This document shows, one piece after another, positions 45,408 to 57,100 of a stretch of 64,000 nucleotides of DNA. A program made the translations under genes and the position numbers. Source of the DNA: Labyrinthula sp. Ha (Eukaryota; Sar; Bigyra; Labyrinthulida; Labyrinthulaceae); NCBI GenBank assembly GCA_015227615.1, contig JAALGZ010000002.1, forward strand, positions 1,550,001 through 1,614,000. Reading direction: 5' to 3'. A model generated the notes under the pieces. The model was not told the DNA's origin. It saw only the letters and a program-made list of their open reading frames with translations, and did not search any database. Position 1 is the first letter of the stretch. Each line of letters begins with the position of its first letter.

Positions 45408-48400
45408 AAATACCATTCTGACACACCTAGCATAAATCTTTAACCTACTAATAACACAAGCAGCGAACATATGCAATATAATACCCTAGCCTAAATCGAG
45501 ATTTAAAAAATCACTGGAAAGCTCCAGTAGATATATTTCTGGTTCAAACCGGATTAAACACCTCGAATCCAGAGTAAGGGGCATCAACATCTGAATAACC
45601 TTGGATAATCAACCATTTTTCCCAGGTCGGAAGCTCCAGCTGATCTACGTTGACAGCATTTAAGACTAATTGAATTCTTTTGAACACGATATCGATTTGT
45701 GGCTGAAAATTTTGGAAGTTTATATTTTGAGCACAATATCAAGAACTCAGATATTAGACGAGTAACATTCTCTTCCGTGACAAAAATCTAGTAAGGTTGT
45801 GAGTATGCCCTGCGAACAAAATATTCTTATCGATACTAGTAGTTAATATTCTTGTTAGTACATAATATATTCCATGATCTGAGAGCTTATAGCCAAAATC
45901 AGACTTGCGGAAGGTATATTCACCTATCCCAATTGGCTTCCAAAGTATCAATCAATGAGGACATTAAGATACAACGTAATGACAAAAGCGGCCCTAAACC
46001 TCGAGCATGTAAATTTAATTTATTATTACCCTACCTTTCTCGTAACCAACTTCCATAGATGTACACACTTTTTATACATCTTGAACCTATAATTTTAAAA
46101 CGAGACTCTTAAACTGGACCATATTTTGAGTGCCCCCTAATGATCTTACTTCTTCACCACATGTTTTGAATTATAACTGTAAATAATACACAGGGGCGAC
46201 TAACAACCAAAGCAAAAAAAACAAGAGCTGGAAATTTTCCTTATTTTTCCCTAAGTAGTATCTGGAATTAGATTTATGGGTTTCAATCCATTATTTTTAA
46301 GTCTTACTCTCTTTCCACCTTATTACTATGAAATAAATGTTAGAAATAGACACACAGCTGCAGGGGTTCGAAATTAGCTAAGCCCCAAATTTGTATTATA
46401 TCCTAGTTTTTAATGCAAAACCATAAGATTTTAACAACTTACTAAGCCTTTATACTGTGCATTGTAATACCATTTTGTCAAAGTTCGGTTGTTGTAGCAA
46501 AGATAGGAGGTCGTGTCTAGGCACTACCTCGTTCCGGATTAGAATCCTCCTCATATCATACTGATATAAAAACCATTCCATCGAAAAAAAAGAGCTTTAA
46601 ACAGTCTATACTCTATTTCAAATAACAAAATATTAGAGCAGTTAAATTGATCTCTAATCCAGCGTAATATATATAAAGTTGATGATCATGCAATGAGTCT
46701 TCTGTCCTTTATTTTGATTGCTTTGAATTATGTATTTTTAACCCAACATATAGCATTTCTGATCATCTAAAACTTGGAATGTTATGTCTAAATACTTTTA
46801 ATATTTACCCTATTCCTTCTTGTAAGTAATTGCGAAACATAAGAAATTTCGTGCAGCACCAAATTCTTGGTTTGAAATTTTCGGGTAGAATAGCTACCAT
46901 TTTAAAATGTTGTAAAAGCAAACTAAGCTTTTGAAACCAAACGGTTTAGTCACACATGTTAGGAACTTCTAATTTAAATCTGTATAATTGGAGCCCTCTT
47001 TTCATTTAGTTATTAGAGTTTCGATGCTTTAGAGATAAAGCCTTGTAGTTTAGTGCAAGATTAGTCCACCCCCCCCTTGATCTCATAGAAATGTAAAGAG
47101 TCTCCCAATACCATATTAGAATTTACAAAATACCACTAAACTATCGCATCATGCATCACAGAAGGTTCTTACTTGTGGAAAATTTAATTGATGAAAAACT
47201 TATCTAGTTGCTCATAGATGACTGATTTTTCATTCCGTAAGCAGTATTAAAATGCAGAAGTATCCCCATCTTCAGAAACTCTAAAAGAGGTAACCGGGTC
47301 ACATATTTTCAGATTAACTGACCTTAAACATAGCAAGAAGGCCAGATAAAATGGAATTATATATTTCCCCAAAGTTTTTATTCAAAACAGTAATTTCTCT
47401 AAATTCACACATTTGAACGGTGTTAAGAGTTAGATGCAACTAAGAAGTTATCATCAATATATCTGAACTACTTATTCTTATTCTTACTCAACTAGTTTTT
47501 TTGAAAGGAAAGAAATTGTAAAGTTTTTTTCAGAATTTTCAAACTTCAATTGAAAATATATTTAAAGTTCTAAGTCATTTCTCTTAATTTCTTGGTTTTT
47601 CCTAAGAATATCTTCAATGTTTTTCAGTTTCACTGCGTCATTGCGAAACTATCTTAGAACTAGATTGATCTTTCATGACAATTCTAGATGTCACTCCAAG
47701 TAATAAGCGATAAGCAGGGGCGGTTTTGAAATATAGTGTGTACCTAGCTCTGTAGATTCAAACGGATAGTTTCCGTCCCAACATACAACTTTTATTTATC
47801 TTATATGGTTATGTGCTTCTACCTTGTTCGATACTAAAGGTATAGATATGAATGCGATACGAGGGTCAAATTGATTATAATGAGATTTCGTGCAGTCAAA
47901 CATGACGAACTATTGATGGATTAATTGACAGTCCCAGGGCACGACAACACTAGACAATTATACTTAATCCTCAACTCCTGTACTAGTCTAAATTGTATAA
48001 ATTCCGCTTGGTCATTATAGAGTTTTCTTATAGGGTTCATTTTCATTGTGCAGTTACCAGATTATAATTCGAAACTAAAATTTGAAATAAAAACTTACCC
48101 GGGGAGGTATTTTAAATAGCTGCAAAGTCTTTTGCCTCTTTCATATCTTACTAAATTTAACTTTTCATTATATTTTGTAAGATTCATGTAAAGATTAGAT
48201 TTGTATCTGAATCTCATAATAATAATAAATTAGATACATTGTAGCATATTTTCACTGTAGTCAAAATTTCATATGCTTTTGCTGTCGGATGATAAGCGAA
48301 ATTCAGTTATATTTCTATTGCAATATTTGAATGTTATATGAATTTGAACTGCGATGTTGGAAAAGATTTCAAATGTAATGATATACTCTTATAGTTTATG

Positions 48401-51400
48401 GAGAGCTCGTTTAGAGACTGGATTCTTCCAAAAGTTATCGGGAAATATTAGGAATCAAAAACTTTAACGAGGAGTTTACATTTCCTTGACTCGCAATTAT
48501 AAGTTTTCTATATGGCTTAGAGTAAATAAACCTAGAAAGAACCGGTCTCTCTAAAACTGAAAAATACAAATGGAATAGTCCCCCGATGCATTTCCCAATA
48601 GTTTTTGAGTGTTAGGTAACATATATCTAATTTTATTATGTAAATGAATAATCTGTCCTTAAAACAAGATAATGTCTTAACCATTTTATGTTAAGGCGAA
48701 GGAAGCAATATGAAATTGCAGTACAAATATATTCATACATTAAATTTCTAGGTTTTATGAGAATAAATGGTCCAGTAATATATTTAGAGTCCTGCTTCAA
48801 CAAAGACATCTGCAGTTAATCTTTAGTTTGCTAACAAGTTTTGAAAAGTAAACAATTTTCATATTATTGTGCTTATAAATGGGAAATCAAAATGGATTGC
48901 GAATTCGTAGATATAAAGCAAATGTAAACCACAGGTTAAAAGTTTATTGATGAGTGGCCATGAAATTCGGTTAAAGTTTCTAACAGTATTCAAGACAAAG
49001 GGAATACAGTTTTCAATAAATTTAATTCTTGCGGAGATAAAACTAATACAACTTTGGTAACGAGTCCTCAGTTTTAGGTCTTAAAAAGAGCCCCTATTAA
49101 AAACTCTTTTGTAAATTTTTCTGCACTTCGATCTTAAGCTATTGTTAGGCTCTGTCAATCTATAAAACGCAAATCTAGCAATCTCTTTATGCTATTTTCA
49201 GAAAATAAGCTCAATATACCGTTATGCCGATTCATGTAAACTAAAGCTCAGTCCTCTTTTTCTAATAAAATTGTTCAATAAATTTTTAAAGTGTTGTTAT
49301 CTCTGTATATTAATGTGAAGTATATTAAGTTAATATATTAATTAGTAATGATGAGTAAGTCGTAGTAGATTCATAGGTTATTGCTCATCCATACTGGTTA
49401 TAGGTATCCAGAGTTGTGAAGTATTTTGGGGGATCAAGACATAACTAACCATCAACAGATAATCAAATTATGAAACAATAAGAAAAGGAGCATCTCCAAC
49501 CGCAGGTGCTGGAAATAAGAATAAAACAAAGACTCTTACGAGTAAATGACCTAGAACCTAATCTAAGTAGCACAATTGAGCTTTCACAGGTACAAAGAAA
49601 ACATTATCTGTTCGATTAACGACTCTCGCGATTTTTTGCTCTTCGGTTTTGCATTATCAAGCGGAACACAGCCCGAATATCATCAGTGTCTTAGCCTAAT
49701 GCTTCAGTTAGTTCCTCCGACTCATGGTTGAGTGTCTGGGTATTCGAAGGTATCTCACGATTAAATAAATATCTTACAACTTGAAGAAACTGGCACAACA
49801 TATAGAAATAGAAGACAATGCTTTCAGCACTATATAACATGTTAAAAGAATTAATGGAGTATGTTTTAACTTAGTTTACACATGTTTCATGATCTTTTTT
49901 TATAAAACTTCCGTTTATATAGTTGCCAGAATCTAACTTTCCTTGATGCCTACGTATTATAATTGTATTATAAACAAGAATAACTTTGACCTAGGGAGTT
50001 TGAAGTTGCAGTAAGCATACTAAGAAAAAATTGATTGAAATTTCAATACAAGTTTGACCTTTTTTCTCTATCAGTTAAACTTTTATATTTGTCAACAATC
50101 CGTACAAGTCATATTACGGTCTTTGAGTAGTCAATTGTCCTGGGTCAAACTAATACAGTACCAAATGACTATTGTTATGCTATCCTTAAGAGCTTAATTT
50201 GCCCAATAACAGAATCCTTTTTCTTTTAAGTTTTCTTATCATTAACCTCACTTGAATGGTGAAATTACTTTTCCTTAAAAGGAACTCTAGGTTCTCAGGG
50301 CAAACGAGAAAGCAATTTTAGTAGACAGAATACGAAGTTTAATTCACTTATCCTTCCCCTTTTAGTTAGAATGGTTTAAAATTCGGGAGCGTACCGTTCT
50401 CACCAATAATTCTAATAACCACTCTCAATGGCTTCGACTCAATACTTTGTTTTTGCGTGTGATGTTGATAAGTCATCTGATTCGCTAAGTTCACATTGGA
50501 CAACATAGAGCTTTATAATATCTATGGCTAATTTTGCCTTATGTTGTATATGAGAAGAAATTCCAGGACCTTGTAGATATATGATATTAAATATATACTA
50601 TGGAACGTTAGTTCTAGTGTTTAAGTTACTCTAATTGATTTGGATAAGCGGGTAAGTATTAATTACGTTATCTAGTAAAAACTGAAGCTTTATACACTCG
50701 ATCATAGTACTTCAACCTCCGTAATGAATAAAATATTATCGGCTAAGATAAAGTAATTAACACTAGTAAATACAAAGTATTCGTAAAGGAACTAAAACCT
50801 TTATGAGAGTAGCTAAGTAGCATAAATCAAAGCGAACAAGGGCTAAATAACTAATCTATCTGGTTGACTTTTGTCACATCTACTTAGCCAAAGAATGTAA
50901 AACGCTCCGTCAAATAACTTTATTGATGAGGCAATTAGCTTGCCCTCTTTATGTAAGTACAATTTAGTTAAATGACCTAACCTAATCTTCATCAGCTAAG
51001 AAGATGCTTAGAAAGTAGTGAAGCCTTATTGCCCAATAGAAAATCAAAAGATATGAAAGGTTAGACCCTATTACCTTCTATTTTTTCCCAATAAAGAATC
51101 TCGGCTCTGCACAAAAGCTGGATATAACACATCATAACCACGCCATCAACCTTAGTTTATGGAGAGCATTAAATGTGGTTAGAAACTATTATAGACAACT
51201 TAATCAAACCTTCTGTGCAATGGGTTTTTGTTCTGTGCTTCCATACTATAACTCTACATATCAGTCATAACTCTCGAGTATACTTAATTGACGGCAAGTA
51301 TTTAAGAGTTCTACTTTCTAAAATGTTAAAACTTTGAGGAAACTGGGTTATACCTGTCATATAACACCTCATCAACATCTACCAGAAAGCAAGAATGTTA

Positions 51401-52176
51401 AATCCTTTACCATTAATTATCAACTGCGTCCATTGAAAACAGCTTCTGAGGAAATAATGAAGGAAGATTATAAAAAGAACTATATACAAAAATTCCCGTG
51501 CAAGGGGCTTCATCGTAGAAGTGCTTGTTGCGAAGCAGTTCCCCACTGAGTTTCTTAAATTGAGCAGGGAGGATTCATTCTGCTTTATTATTATGGCAGC
51601 ATTCTGTCTCAAATTATAGTAGGTTTGAAGCTTCCCCGTTGGAGCTCTCGCTGCTTTGATTTATATCAACATAAGAAAATGCCTCTACTTTTCTTCGTTT
51701 TTTGGTTTACATGAGCTTTGGTGAAACCTGATTTTGAACCTGTGTCATCATGGAAATCCTTCTGGTTACTTCTTTTTTAAATTATATCCCATCCTGTTTC
51801 GTATCTCTATTTTCTCGCTAATTACAGGGTTATGAAATTAATACTAGCGATTAGGAAAAGCAGGGCACTTAAACAATAGACTTGCAACTGTTCATTCTAA
51901 GACTCAACTTAAGAATTGCACTATTGTAGTTGTTGCATTAACTCTATTTCTGCGAACCCAATTGCATCATCAAAGAGCTTCACACTGAAAATATCTATTA
52001 AAGGTGCATTTCTCTATATGTCGTTAAATTAAACAGCAGAATCTACTCAATATATTTAAACTTAAACAAAGATACAAAGAACCTATATCATGTAGGAAAA
52101 CTTTGTATACCGTAACAAGCGGATATCTAAAATTTAACTCAACAAAACAAAAAATGTTGCATGCGTATCTCTTTCC
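45408..52176. other. Intergenic desert, ~6.8 kb
   Basis: AT-rich, with frames up to 77 residues and no recognisable domain. A run of eight C at 47069-47076 is unusual for this base composition. No RNA gene, long tandem array or terminal inverted repeat was seen. Confidence 0.45.
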
Positions 52177-54138
52177 CTATTTTCCACCAAACAACTTCAG
52201 TTTGTCCTTAAAACCCATATTTGCTTTCAAGTGTTTATTAACAACATTTTTTGCCTGCTTGTGTTCGGACTTAGTAAAACCACAAACACAAAGGCCTCCC
52301 ATTGACATTGGATCAAACCTGTAGTTTCCGCAACTTTCAATGAGCAGATTCACTGTTTCAATCTCTCCTTTAGAGTTCCTCCTTCTTGCGCCACCATTTC
52401 TAATCCTCTCCCTTTTCTCCAACGCTATTCTCTGAATCTCGTTCATTTTTTCTTTACTCTTATCATAAAATTGTCTTTCACGGGCAACCTTCGAGTCTTT
52501 TTTTCCTTTTGCCACAACCTGAGATTTTCTATGCTTTTTTTTCTTCCTCCTATGTAGAGCAGATGATATATGTTTCTTCAGGGTATTTGATTCAACAGGT
52601 TCAGGCAAAGATCTTTCCTCCTTTCCATATGGTGAGGGTTTTTTCACAGGGATAGGCGGCCTAGACTCTTCATGTGCTTTAGCAGTAATGTTTGGTGGAG
52701 GCTTAGTAACGGCTTGTTCCACAGCAGAAAAAACAGGAATTGGTCTTGGAACAACCGGTTGAGTTACATCTCGAGTATTCGTATCCAACCCATATGGAAA
52801 CATGTTAGATCTTCCGTTGATATTATCAGGAGCAACACTTGTTTCATCTACTTCTGTCAAATAATCTCTTAAACTTTTGTCTGTTGCTGGATTAGGCCAA
52901 TATGTCATTCTATCATTCTTTGGCATGGGCTGAATTTGGGTGCTACTATCGTCAGTAGAGTACTTTCCTATATGAGACACATGCATATCAGCTACATTTG
53001 GAACCGCGACTCGGCTAACAGCTTCTGGAACCTGAAGAGGTCCTCGTTTTGCAGCATCTAATGTAGAGAGTACCGGAAGTGGTCTACTACCAACTGCCCC
53101 AGTGGGTTTAATCTTCGGTACAAAAGCAAGATGGTGACCAAACATATTATGCAGGAGCTCATTCAACTTACCTCTTCCTAACTTTTTTGCTTGAGAAACA
53201 ATTTTCTCCACATTACCCAAATTACCTGGATCGTATTCTGTATAGAACGCAGTCAATTCTTGCATGATCTCTTCCTGAGACATTTCAGAAAAGGGCCTTT
53301 GCTCAGCAGAGTCATCTACAAACTCTTCTTCTGATGAATACTCTGAATCATATGCGTCGCTACTATGTTCATCATCTGCAATTCCAGGCTCAGACGCAGC
53401 GACTGTAGGAGTTTTGGGAGATATACTAGGTTTTCCCCCGAGTTCATAGTTTGAATGTCCTTCAACACCAATCGAAGCCAAAGTTTCAAGGAAAGCGTGA
53501 CCAAATAATCCATTAAATCGAGAATCCAAGACTTCAATTCCTACTTCAGTATTTGCCCAGTCAACATATTGATCCACTTGAGGTACAGCATCTGGTCTCT
53601 GAATCGTCTGAAAGTATCTCACCAAGTTCATTTTAAGTCTTTTTGTATCAAGGCCAAAGTTTGTTTTTTGAACAACGGCAAGTTGTGCATTTGCTTTCGC
53701 TTTTGTTATTTGGAATTCTGGGAGGCCAACTTGGTACCTTTTCAATAAAAACTTTTCATTCAGCTTCGCAACGCCATTATTAATGGCAAAATCTACCATT
53801 TTCTTTAAAACATCTTCTTTTTCCAACATTTCAGGATCATACCTTTGAAAAAACTTTCCTAGTTCCATTCTTACTTTCATCTGGTTCTTTTCAAACTGCG
53901 CAGATACTGATCTGGTGATATTCTTGAACTCCTCATTAGCATCAATCCTTCGTGAGAAGTCTACGGTCTTATTATATCGGGATCGGAACAGTTCTTGAAC
54001 AGCTTGAACTCCATTATTCAGTGCGTAATCCACAAGTCCAGTTAAGTCGTAGCCACTTGGTATCAAATCTGGATCGTTCTCAGATAGGAAAGTTAAAAGG
54101 TGCTTTCTAATATCTTCCCTGCTTAAGTTTTGTGTCAT
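52177..54138 (-). CDS. Four-repeat helical protein with C-terminal Cys/His (CxCGxxKxxH) motif
   Basis: 653 residues, intronless, ATG 54138. Four diverged ~46-residue helical repeats lie at about 12-57, 92-137, 169-214 and 292-337. The pattern is L..F...YDP..L..V..lVdyA.nnG...Lne.f...yg. Examples are YDPEMLEKEDVLKKMVDFAI and YDPGNLGNVEKIVSQAKKLG. Similar repeats, often with YxPxKL and GxExxLxxxLxxKY, are common in cytoskeleton-linked proteins of protists such as oomycetes and kinetoplastids. Residues 250-285 are acidic and 345-520 Pro-rich. A strongly basic block RRKKKKHRK (530-538) could be a nuclear or nucleic-acid signal. Near the end, CGNYRFDP...CVCGFTKSEH (603-626) forms a compact Cys/His motif with C603, C617, C619 and H626, probably a zinc site. 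Function unknown; a scaffold is the best guess. No TM segment. Confidence 0.8.
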   Translation of the reverse strand: MTQNLSREDIRKHLLTFLSENDPDLIPSGYDLTGLVDYALNNGVQAVQELFRSRYNKTVDFSRRIDANEEFKNITRSVSAQFEKNQMKVRMELGKFFQRYDPEMLEKEDVLKKMVDFAINNGVAKLNEKFLLKRYQVGLPEFQITKAKANAQLAVVQKTNFGLDTKRLKMNLVRYFQTIQRPDAVPQVDQYVDWANTEVGIEVLDSRFNGLFGHAFLETLASIGVEGHSNYELGGKPSISPKTPTVAASEPGIADDEHSSDAYDSEYSSEEEFVDDSAEQRPFSEMSQEEIMQELTAFYTEYDPGNLGNVEKIVSQAKKLGRGKLNELLHNMFGHHLAFVPKIKPTGAVGSRPLPVLSTLDAAKRGPLQVPEAVSRVAVPNVADMHVSHIGKYSTDDSSTQIQPMPKNDRMTYWPNPATDKSLRDYLTEVDETSVAPDNINGRSNMFPYGLDTNTRDVTQPVVPRPIPVFSAVEQAVTKPPPNITAKAHEESRPPIPVKKPSPYGKEERSLPEPVESNTLKKHISSALHRRKKKKHRKSQVVAKGKKDSKVARERQFYDKSKEKMNEIQRIALEKRERIRNGGARRRNSKGEIETVNLLIESCGNYRFDPMSMGGLCVCGFTKSEHKQAKNVVNKHLKANMGFKDKLKLFGGK

Positions 54139-54185
54139 TTTTAGAAAATTTTGTCAAATAAAGTAAGCTTACAGTTGTTTGGTTT

Positions 54186-54194
54186 TTTTAGGGC
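54186..54194 (-). promoter_or_regulatory. GCCCTAAAA motif upstream of the four-repeat gene
   Basis: TTTTAGGGC on the plus strand, 48 nt before the start codon. It is a one-base insertion variant of GCCCAAAA in the same gene-relative orientation. Confidence 0.3.
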
Positions 54195-57100
54195 TAACAA
54201 ATAATGCTGTTTGATTTGAAAGAAATTAGATAAAACGGCGGGTATTTTTCTTCGCTGACTTTTTATAGGTGTTCCAAAAGGACAAGTTTGAAATATGGAA
54301 AGTTCCCGTCAGATACGTTTTCAGTTCCTTTCTCGTTTTACAGGGAAATGCCGCTAGAATATTGTGTTAAATTTTCATAACGAAATAATAATATCAATCA
54401 CTAAAACATAGAAACCAAAAAAATAAGATAGCTAAGCAAAGATATATCCTTTGAGGGTTTAAACCAGAGGAATGGAATAATCTTCAAAATAGATTTTTCT
54501 TTTAGTTAAGAAATTTTATAAGTGGTACATGGCGTGCCTTTTTGTTGAAATACTTGCTTGTCTTGAAGAGAGTATCTGATTGATGGATCTTGCTAGTTGG
54601 AAAAAGATAGCATGAGAACTCAGCAGCTGAGAATGCCAACAGGATTCATTAATCTTAATTTTACTTTGGTTCGCAGTAGGATTTAACTCTGCACATGAAC
54701 TCAAAGACAGCATTTTGCCGTACAGATCCCTTTAAAACTTGGTTGTCCAAAGGGCCAGGTAAAAATCCATACCAGTCTTCGTCGTTCATCCCGTGTCATC
54801 TTTTTGAACCCGAAAAGTAGAGGCTCCCTGTAATTGCTAAGATCTTAAATGCTTTTGATGTTTCTCCATTTTGAGAAGCAACCATATGAGGTTCATGCGC
54901 TTTTCTTAAGAAGAGATATCTTAATATAGTCTTCTAAGCATTAACGTTGGTCTTGCTAAAGAATAAAATATTATGAATTAATATTATACGTAGAACAACA
55001 TCTCACCTTTTTTAATTATGGTTCTAAGCTAACAAATACATTTCTGCGTAAAGCTGTTTATTTTGAACTTTTCAACCTTGCTTAGAACTGTTAATGTAGA
55101 AGCGAGAATATAAGGTGTCTTTTTTAAATAAGTTTTCTAACATTTCTTTAAAAGTTATTACATTTAAATCAAACTTAGTCAAAAATTTGAATCTGCGCTA
55201 GCTTCTTTTGAAATGAAAATATTTAGTAATGCTGTAACAGAAACAGCTGCAAAATTTGTAAGCGGGTAGTATACTATCAAAAGCATATACTTCTTTTCCA
55301 TTTATTACTAATGTTTTTCAGCAAGTATAATTATTTTGAAATTGAAGTACTTACTTGGTGCATAGAAATATCGGTTGTGTCAATATTAATTTAGCCAAAC
55401 CAGTAGTCATAGTTTCCGATCAAGACCTGTAGCGTAAGAGCGAATACAAATTTTCTTAGAAGGAGTAATCAAGTTTGAACTGTCATCTGGGCTTAAAATG
55501 TATGCCCATGAATTCAACCCTAGCTAATTGAAAACAATGCTTAATTTTATTCTGTTTAGTTTAATTTCAATCGGATTGGTATTACGGCAAACGTTATATC
55601 TTTTCAGATTTCCTTTCTATTTTTTTCACTTAAAGCGAACACTGGTGATAGTAACTATCCGCAAATGTACCAGGTATATTAGGTGCCCTAGTAATTTAAC
55701 AGATGATTTTTAACTGCTTCACAAATCTTACATAATAATGGCCAGAGTTTTCAAAGCGTTATTCACCTTGTATGAAGGTGACAACACTGCATGTGGTCTC
55801 TAGTGAGAATTGGAACCAAAAGGCAGTACTTTTTACTTTCAAAACCTTACAAATACTACTTCTTGATATCTATCTCACAATCTGAAGCAAAATCTGAATG
55901 GGTAAATTGAACATGAGTGAACATAATCCAAATATATACCACAGACTTTACCAATTTACTTCTAATTATGCCTTAGCCAATAGTCCAGTACCCTTACCGG
56001 TTGTACCTAGGTCAGAGGACAAGACACTTATTGTAGACTAATTTTCTAATTGACATTTTCTGCAATCACAAAATAACATATATTCATAGAGCTTAACAAT
56101 TTCCCATACTATTTATCTCGATTTGTGGCTATGCCATGTACTTAACACTATATACAAGTACTATATACACAAGGCCTTTTAGCCGTGTACATGAGTTTTT
56201 ACCTTTCTTATTTTAAATATGTTCCATTTGTTCAAGGTGGTTTTGCATAATTCTTTCGGATATAAAACGATACTGCGTATGTACGACTACCTTTTAGGTC
56301 ATGTCTAGAACGATTCAATCACTCATTTTTACGTAGGCACAAATTATAAAAAAATTAACAATGTTAAAAATTTCTTTCTTATCATATAGGCAATTTTTTC
56401 TTACCAAAGGCTTCTGATTTTGTTGTGCCTATTAGTAGATTTGTATTACTTAGCTGTGTTGCATAGACCTGGGATAAATGCTTAAGAAGTTATTTAATAT
56501 TTAAAACATTTTGACATTTCAGTAAACTGATGCATACATAGTGAGAAACAAGAGTAACTCAAAGCTGAATGATTTGGTTTATTTAATTAGGGTCTTCATA
56601 CAACAAGAAAACAAAAAAATGTTACTCTGCCGAATGCATATTGTCGTTTTACTAATAACAATAATAAAAACTATCATGGGTGAATCAAAATCCTTGAGAC
56701 TCAACCAATTTAACAAGAAAACATAGCGAAAGACTATAAATCAATCTACATCCTTAAGAATGTATACGGAATTTTAACCGGAAAAGAAATGAAGTTGGCC
56801 ATAGAATTCCAGGCACAAATTTTCCAATGTTTCAAGTCTATCTGTGCCTTAATCAGAAACACAGTATAACTCTTACATTTAGGATTAGCTTGTTGAAACC
56901 TGTACAGCAAATGCTTGGGACTTCAGAATCAAAGAGCTAAGTGGAAAATATCTCACCAAAAATGTAGTTTAGAAAAAATTTCCTTAAATAGAAATCATTT
57001 GTGCTCTCTTCTCTCTAATATAAAATGAGCACCGTGGATTACCATTTTTAGCCCACATAATTAGAAAGTTTAGCCTATGTGAACTCAATGCAACCTTTCA

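Noticed and set aside
46370-46395. GGGGTTCGAAATTAG looks like a tRNA B box.
   Set aside because: The T-arm does not pair and no A box or acceptor stem is found upstream.
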